Assembly: GCF_904849725.1 (NCBI RefSeq)
Contig: NC_058521.1
Location: forward strand, 558,268,176-558,332,175
DNA length: 64,000 nucleotides
Reading direction: 5' to 3'
Origin: Hordeum vulgare subsp. vulgare
Lineage: Eukaryota; Streptophyta; Magnoliopsida; Poales; Poaceae
The position numbers and the translations under genes were made by a program. The notes under the pieces are model-generated. The model was given only the letters and a program-made list of their open reading frames with translations, was not told where the DNA came from and ran no database searches. Of the stretch, positions 58,842 through 64,000 are shown piece after piece (within the stretch, counting starts at the first letter, position 1; each line of letters begins with the position of its first letter).

Positions 58842-61800
58842 TTATATTGTAATAAATCTAACACCCATACAGTTCTGGTGTCGATCATGTTTTGGCCGTG
58901 GAAGAGGTTTAGTCAGCGGGTCTGCTACATTCAGATCCGTGTGCACTTTGCATATATTTACGTCCTCCTCCTCGACGTAGTCGCGGATGAGGTTGAAGCG
59001 TCGTTTGATGTGTTTGGTCTTCTTGTGAAACCTTGGTTCCTTTGCTAAGGCAATGGCACCAGTGTTGTCACAGAACAAGGTTATTGGATCCAGTGCACTT
59101 GGCACCACTCCAAGATCCGTCATGAACTGCTTCATCCAGACACCCTCCTTAGCCGCCTCCGAGGCAGCCATGTACTCTGCTTCACATGTAGAATCTGCTA
59201 CGACGCTTTGCTTGGAACTGCACCAGCTTACTGCACCCCCATTAAGAATAAATACGTATCCGGTTTGTGACTTAGAGTCATCCGGATCTGTGTCAAAGCT
59301 TGCATCAACGTAACCTTTTACGGCGAGCTCTTCGTCACCTCCATACACGAGAAACATCTCCTTAGTCCTTTTCAGGTACTTCAGGATATTCTTGACCGCT
59401 GTCCAGTGATCCACTCCTGGATTACTCTGGAACCTGCCTGCCATACTTATGGCCAGGCTAACATCCGGTCTAGTGCACAGCATCACATACATGATAGAGC
59501 CTATGGCTGAAGCATAGGGGACGGAGCGCATATGCTCTCTATCTTCATCAGTTGCTGGGCACTGAGTCTTACTCAATCTCGTACCTTGTAACACTGGCAA
59601 GAACCCTTTCTTGGACTGTTCCATTTTGAACCTCTTCAAAACTTTATCAAGGTATGTGCTTTGTGAAAGTCCTATCAGGCGTTTTGATCTATCCCTATAG
59701 ATCTTAATGCCTAGAATGTAAGCAGCTTCTCCTAGGTCCTTCATAGAGAAACTTTTATTCAAGTAACCTTTTATGCTCTCCAAAAGCTCTACGTTGTTTC
59801 CAATCAGTAATATGTCATCTACATACAATATTAGAAACGCCACAGAGCTCCCACTCACTTTCTTGTAAATACAAGATTCTCCAACCACTTGTATAAACCC
59901 AAATGCTTTGATCACCTCATCAAAGCGTTTGTTCCAACTCCGAGATGCTTGCACCAGTCCATAAATGGATCGCTGGAGCTTGCACACCTTGTCAGCATTT
60001 TTAGGATCGACAAAACCTTCGGGTTGCATCATATACAACTCTTCCTTAAGGAAACCGTTAAGGAACGCCGTTTTGACATCCATCTGCCAGATTTCATAAT
60101 CGAAGAATGCAGCTATTGCTAACATGATTCTGACGGACTTAAGCATCGCTACGGGTGAGAAGGTCTGATCGTAGTCAACTCCTGGAACTTGTGAAAAACC
60201 CTTTGCCACAAGTCGAGCATTATAAACGGTCACATTACCGTCAGCGTCCGTCTTCTTCTTAAAGATCCATTTGTTCTGAATAGCCTTGCGTCCCTCAGGT
60301 AGTATCTCCAAAGTCCACACTTTGTTCTCATACATAGATCCTATCTCGGATTTCATGGCTTCTAGCCATTTGTTGGAATCTAGGCCCACCATTGCTTCTT
60401 CATAATTTGCAGGTTCATTGTTGTCTAACAACATGATTGATAAGACGGGATTACCGTACCAATCTGGAGCAGCGCGTGATCTCGTCGACCTGCGTGGTTC
60501 AACAGAAACTTGAACTGGAGTTTCATGATCATCATCATTAACTTCCTCCTCAACCGGCGTCGCAATGACAGAGGTTTCCCCTTGCCCTGCGCCACCATCC
60601 AGAGGGATGAGAGGTTCGACAACCTCGTCAAGTTCTATCTTCCTCCCACTCAATTCTCTCGAGAGAAACTCCTTCTCGAGAAAAGTTCCGTTCTTAGCAA
60701 CAAACACTTTGCCCTCGGATTTGAGATAGAAGGTGTACCCAACTGTCTCTCTTGGGTAACCTATGAAGACGCACTTTTCCGCTTTGGGTTCCAGCTTTTC
60801 AGGCTGAAGCTTTTTGACATAAGCATCACATCCCCAAACTTTAAGAAACGACAACTTTGGCCTTTTGCCATACCACAGTTCGTATGGTGTCGTCTCAACG
60901 GATTTTGATGGTGCCCTATTTAAAGTGAATGCAGCTGTTTCTAATGCATAACCCCAAAATGATAACGGTAAATCAGTAAGAGACATCATAGATCGCACCA
61001 TCTCTAACAAAGTACGATTACGACGTTCGGACACACCATTACGCTGTGGTGTTCCAGGCGGTGTTAACTGCGAAACAATTCCACATTGTCTTAAGTGAGT
61101 ACCAAACTCGAAACTCAGATATTCACCCCCACGATCAGACCGTAGGAACTTGATCTTCTTGTTACGATGATTTCCCACTTCACTCTGAAATTGCTTGAAC
61201 TTTTCAAATGTTTCAGACTTGTGCTTCATCAAGTAGACATAACCATATCTACTTAAATCATCAGTGAAGGTGAGAAAATAACGATATCCGCCGCGTGCCT
61301 CCACGCTCATTGGACCACACACATCGGTATGTATGATTTCCAACAAGTCACTTGCACGCTCCATTGTTCCGGAGAACGGAGTCTTAGTCCTCTTGCCCAT
61401 GAGGCATGGTTCGCACGTGTCAAGTGAATCAAAATCAAGTGACTCCAAAAGTCCATCAACATGGAGTTTCTTCATGCGCTTTACACCAATATGACCCAAG
61501 TGGCAGTGCCACAAAAATATGGCGCTATCATTGTTTACTCTAACTCTTTTGGTCTCAATGTTATGTATATGTGTATCGCTATCGAGATTCAATATGAACA
61601 ATCCTCTCACATTCGGTGCATGACCATAAAAGATGTTACTCATAGAAATAGAACAACCATTATTCTCAGACTTAAAAGAGTAACCGTCTCGCAATAAACA
61701 AGATCCAGATATAATGTTCATGCTCAACGCAGGCACTAAATAACAATGATTTAAGTTCATCACTAATCCCGATGGTAGTTGAAGTGACACTGTGCCGACG

Positions 61801-62822
61801 GCGATTGCATCAACCTTGGAACCGTTTCCTACGCACATCGTCACTTCGTCTTTCGCCAGCCTTCGTCTATTCCGCAGTTCCTGCTTCGAGTTGCAAATGT
61901 GAGCAACAGAACCGGTATCGAATACCCAGGCACTACTACGAGAGCCGGTTAAGTACACATCAATAACATGTATATCAAATATACCTGATTTTTCTTTGCC
62001 CGCCTTCTTATCTGCCAGATACTTGGGGCAATTGCGCTTCCAGTGACCCATACCCTTGCAATAGAAGCACTCTGTTTCAGGCTTAGGTCCAGCCTTGGGT
62101 TTCTTCGGCGGATTTGCAACAGGCTTGCCGCTCTTCTTCGAATTGCCCTTCTTGCCTTTGCCGTTTCTCTTGAAACTAGTAGTCTTGCTCACCATCAACA
62201 CTTGATGCTCTTTACGGAGTTCAGACTCTGCGACTTTCAGCATCGCAAACAACTCGCCGGGAGACTTGATCATCCCTTGCATGTTGTAGTTCAACACAAA
62301 GACTTTATAGCTTGGCGGCAGTGATTGAAGGATTCTGTCAGTGATAGCTTCTTGTAGGAGTTCAATCCCCAGTTCAGCTAGACGGTTTGAGTACCCAGAC
62401 ATTTTGAGCACATGTTCACTGACAGACGAGTTTTCCTCCATCTTGCAAGCATAGAATTTATCGGAGGTCTCATACCTCTCGATCCGGGCGTTCTTCTGAA
62501 AGATAAACTTCAACTCCTGGAACATCTCAAATGCTCCATGACGCTCAAAGCGACGTTGAAGTCCCGGTTCTAAGCCATACAAGACTGCACATTGAACTAT
62601 TGAGTAGTCCTCCTTACGCGCTAACCAAGCGTTCTTAACATCCTGATCAGCCGTAGCGGGTGGTTCATCTCCTAGCGCAGCATTAAGGACATAATCCTTC
62701 TTTCCAGCTTGTAAGATTAGCTTAAGATTACGAGCCCAGTCTACAAAGTTGCTTCCATCATCTTTCAACTTAGCTTTCTCTAGGAACGTATTAAAATTCA
62801 GGATGACACTTGCGTGAGCCAT
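58842..62822 (-). CDS. Gag-pol polyprotein of the Angela/WIS-type copia, 1326 aa
   Basis: An uninterrupted frame starting MAHASVILNFNTFLEKAKL. Order (approximate residues): gag/UBN2 domain (1-200), Lys-rich basic patch (about 215-250), zinc knuckle CFYCKGMGHWKRNC (about 252-265), protease WVFDTGSVAHIC (about 302-313), pre-integrase WHCHLGHIGVKRMKKLH, integrase with HTDVCGP, RSDRGGEY and NGVSERRNRT (about 500-620), reverse transcriptase with NKWIFKKKTDADGN, FLNGFLKEELYMMQPEGF and ILYVDDILLIGN (about 850-1030), and RNase H with GYVDASFDTDPDD, ADSTCEAEYMAASEAA and DNTGAIALAKEPR (about 1160-1310). All catalytic residues I can check are present. It would be cleaved by its own protease to make virus-like particles and insert new copies. 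Two slips from the usual motif are visible: VAHIC for the usual ATHHM-like protease context and PPGTPQRNG in integrase. Length is normal for the family. Confidence 0.95.
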   Translation of the reverse strand: MAHASVILNFNTFLEKAKLKDDGSNFVDWARNLKLILQAGKKDYVLNAALGDEPPATADQDVKNAWLARKEDYSIVQCAVLYGLEPGLQRRFERHGAFEMFQELKFIFQKNARIERYETSDKFYACKMEENSSVSEHVLKMSGYSNRLAELGIELLQEAITDRILQSLPPSYKVFVLNYNMQGMIKSPGELFAMLKVAESELRKEHQVLMVSKTTSFKRNGKGKKGNSKKSGKPVANPPKKPKAGPKPETECFYCKGMGHWKRNCPKYLADKKAGKEKSGIFDIHVIDVYLTGSRSSAWVFDTGSVAHICNSKQELRNRRRLAKDEVTMCVGNGSKVDAIAVGTVSLQLPSGLVMNLNHCYLVPALSMNIISGSCLLRDGYSFKSENNGCSISMSNIFYGHAPNVRGLFILNLDSDTHIHNIETKRVRVNNDSAIFLWHCHLGHIGVKRMKKLHVDGLLESLDFDSLDTCEPCLMGKRTKTPFSGTMERASDLLEIIHTDVCGPMSVEARGGYRYFLTFTDDLSRYGYVYLMKHKSETFEKFKQFQSEVGNHRNKKIKFLRSDRGGEYLSFEFGTHLRQCGIVSQLTPPGTPQRNGVSERRNRTLLEMVRSMMSLTDLPLSFWGYALETAAFTLNRAPSKSVETTPYELWYGKRPKLSFLKVWGCDAYVKKLQPEKLEPKAEKCVFIGYPRETVGYTFYLKSEGKVFVAKNGTFLEKEFLSRELSGRKIELDEVVEPLIPLDGGAGQGETSVIATPVEEEVNDDDHETPVQVSVEPRRSTRSRAAPDWYGNPVLSIMLLDNNEPANYEEAMVGLDSNKWLEAMKSEIGSMYENKVWTLEILPEGRKAIQNKWIFKKKTDADGNVTVYNARLVAKGFSQVPGVDYDQTFSPVAMLKSVRIMLAIAAFFDYEIWQMDVKTAFLNGFLKEELYMMQPEGFVDPKNADKVCKLQRSIYGLVQASRSWNKRFDEVIKAFGFIQVVGESCIYKKVSGSSVAFLILYVDDILLIGNNVELLESIKGYLNKSFSMKDLGEAAYILGIKIYRDRSKRLIGLSQSTYLDKVLKRFKMEQSKKGFLPVLQGTRLSKTQCPATDEDREHMRSVPYASAIGSIMYVMLCTRPDVSLAISMAGRFQSNPGVDHWTAVKNILKYLKRTKEMFLVYGGDEELAVKGYVDASFDTDPDDSKSQTGYVFILNGGAVSWCSSKQSVVADSTCEAEYMAASEAAKEGVWMKQFMTDLGVVPSALDPITLFCDNTGAIALAKEPRFHKKTKHIKRRFNLIRDYVEEEDVNICKVHTDLNVADPLTKPLPRPKHDRHQNCMGVRFITI

Positions 62823-64000
62823 GATCTACAACACAAATATATTCAAAGTGGACTTAGACTATGTTCAAGATAATTAGAGTTCAACTTAATCAAATTATAT
62901 GCTAAACTCCCACTCAAAAAGTACATCTCTCTGGTCATTTGAGTGGTTCATGATCCACTTACACTATCCCAAGTCCGATCATCACGTGAGTCGAGAGTAG
63001 TTTCAGTGGTAAGCATCCCTATGCTAATCATATCAACTATATGATTCATGATCGACCTTTCGGTCTCATGTGTTTCAAGGCCATGTATGCACATGCTAGG
63101 CTCGTCAAGCTTAACGCGAGTGTTCCGCGTGCGCAACTGTTTTGCACCCGTTGTATGTGAACGTTGAGTCTATCACACCCGATCATCACGTGGTGTCTCG
63201 AAACGACGAACTGTAGCAACGGTGCACAGTCGGGGAGAACACAATTTCGTCTTGAAATTTCAATGAGAGATCACCTCATAATGCTACCGTCGTTCTAAGC
63301 AAAATAAGGTGCATAAAAGGATTAACATCACATGCAATTCATAAGTGACATGATATGGCCATCATCACGTGCTTCTTGATCTCCATCACCAAAGCACCGG
63401 CACGATCTTCTTGTCACCGGCGCCACACCATGATCATCCATCAACGTGTTGCCATCGGGGTTGTCGTGCTACTTATGCTATTACTACTAAAGCTACATCC
63501 TAGCAAAATAGTAAACGCATCTGCAAGCACAAACGTTAGTATAAGGACAACCCTATGGCTCCTGCCGGTTGCCGTACCATCGACGTGCAAGTCGATATTT
63601 CTATTACAACATGATCATCTCATACATCCAATATATCACATCACATCATTGGCCATATCACATCACAATCATACCCTGCAAAAACAAGTTAGACGTCCTC
63701 TAATTTTGTTGTTGCATGTTTTACGTGGTGACCAAGGGTATCTAGTAGGATCACATCTTACTTACGCAAACACCACAACGGAGATCTCTGAGTTGCTATT
63801 TAACCTCATCCAAGCACCTCCTCGGTCAAATCCGATTCAACTAAAGTTGGAGAAACCGTCACTTGCCAGTCATCTTTGAGCAAAGGGGGTTACTCGTAAC
63901 GATGAAACCAGTCTCTCGTAAGCGTACGAGTAATGTCGGTCCAAGCCGCTTCAATCCAACAATACCGCGGAATCAAGAAAAGACTAAGGAGGGCAGCAAA
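62823..64000 (-). other. Untranslated leader of the Angela/WIS-type copia
   Basis: Region between the gag start and the 5' LTR (outside the window). No reverse TGGTATCAGAGC primer-binding site is found up to base 64000. The plus-strand frame at 63355-63879 has no known domain and lies on the wrong strand for the element. Confidence 0.75.

Larger units (their letters stand above)
56970..64000 (-). mobile_element. Angela/WIS/BARE-type copia retrotransposon, truncated by window edge
   Basis: In reverse orientation: 3' LTR at 56970-58789, polypurine tract, a single uninterrupted gag-pol frame (58842-62822), then more than 1.1 kb of untranslated leader reaching the window edge. The 5' LTR and primer-binding site are not visible. 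Inserted into the SIRE-type copia; the 5 bases left of it are ATCCC (56965-56969) and should recur beyond the 5' LTR. The intact frame indicates recent activity. Confidence 0.93.

Overview
This is nuclear DNA from a large-genome grass, most likely Triticeae (wheat, Aegilops or barley group). The evidence is one gene with small GT/AG introns set in very dense repeats: Stowaway MITEs ending CTCCCTCCG, Gypsy LTRs opening TGATACGTCTCC, a WIS/Angela/BARE-type copia LTR, and a copia LTR full of AGCGGTAGTACCGCT palindromes. Species and subgenome cannot be told from the window.

Only one host protein gene is well supported. It is a 9-exon minus-strand gene at 13411-16192 that reads as a 582-residue plant type I inositol polyphosphate 5-phosphatase with all catalytic motifs present. 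It sits in a low-copy stretch of about 5 kb (roughly 12.0-17.6 kb) with microsatellites upstream and in intron 7.

Left side (1-12 kb): a decayed copia LTR end; AT-rich minisatellites; three Stowaway MITEs; a region dense in CATGCATG (RY) motifs; then a decayed minus-strand LINE (about 7.64-11.64 kb). The LINE is split by a 2.9-kb Mutator-like element with a perfect 9-bp target duplication and by a Tourist-like MITE.

Middle (17.7-27.5 kb): a short MITE, a second LINE fragment, a 115-bp tandem array, a 437-bp MITE, a degenerate minus-strand copia 3' end, a 157-bp array and unrecognised AT-rich DNA.

Right side (27.5-64 kb): wall-to-wall LTR retrotransposons. A minus-strand Gypsy element without gag-pol (27539-35298) stands head to head with a plus-strand relative (from 35589). 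The plus-strand element is interrupted first by a complete 5.7-kb LTR element flanked by CATAC (39483-45168), then at 45812 by a long LTR-like segment. That segment is itself interrupted at 50051 by a SIRE/Maximus-type copia, and that copia is interrupted at 56970, inside its RNase H region, by an Angela/WIS-type copia with an uninterrupted 1326-codon polyprotein. The right-hand ends of these nested elements lie beyond base 64000, so they are incomplete here because of the window edge.

The least-explained signals are a short non-gag-pol protein shared by the two Gypsy elements, paired RNA-type hairpins conserved between them, an antisense gene inside the CATAC element, and a strand-switching GGAAGCA motif inside the Mutator-like element. 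No new cellular system (defence, biosynthetic cluster, RNA gene) was found.
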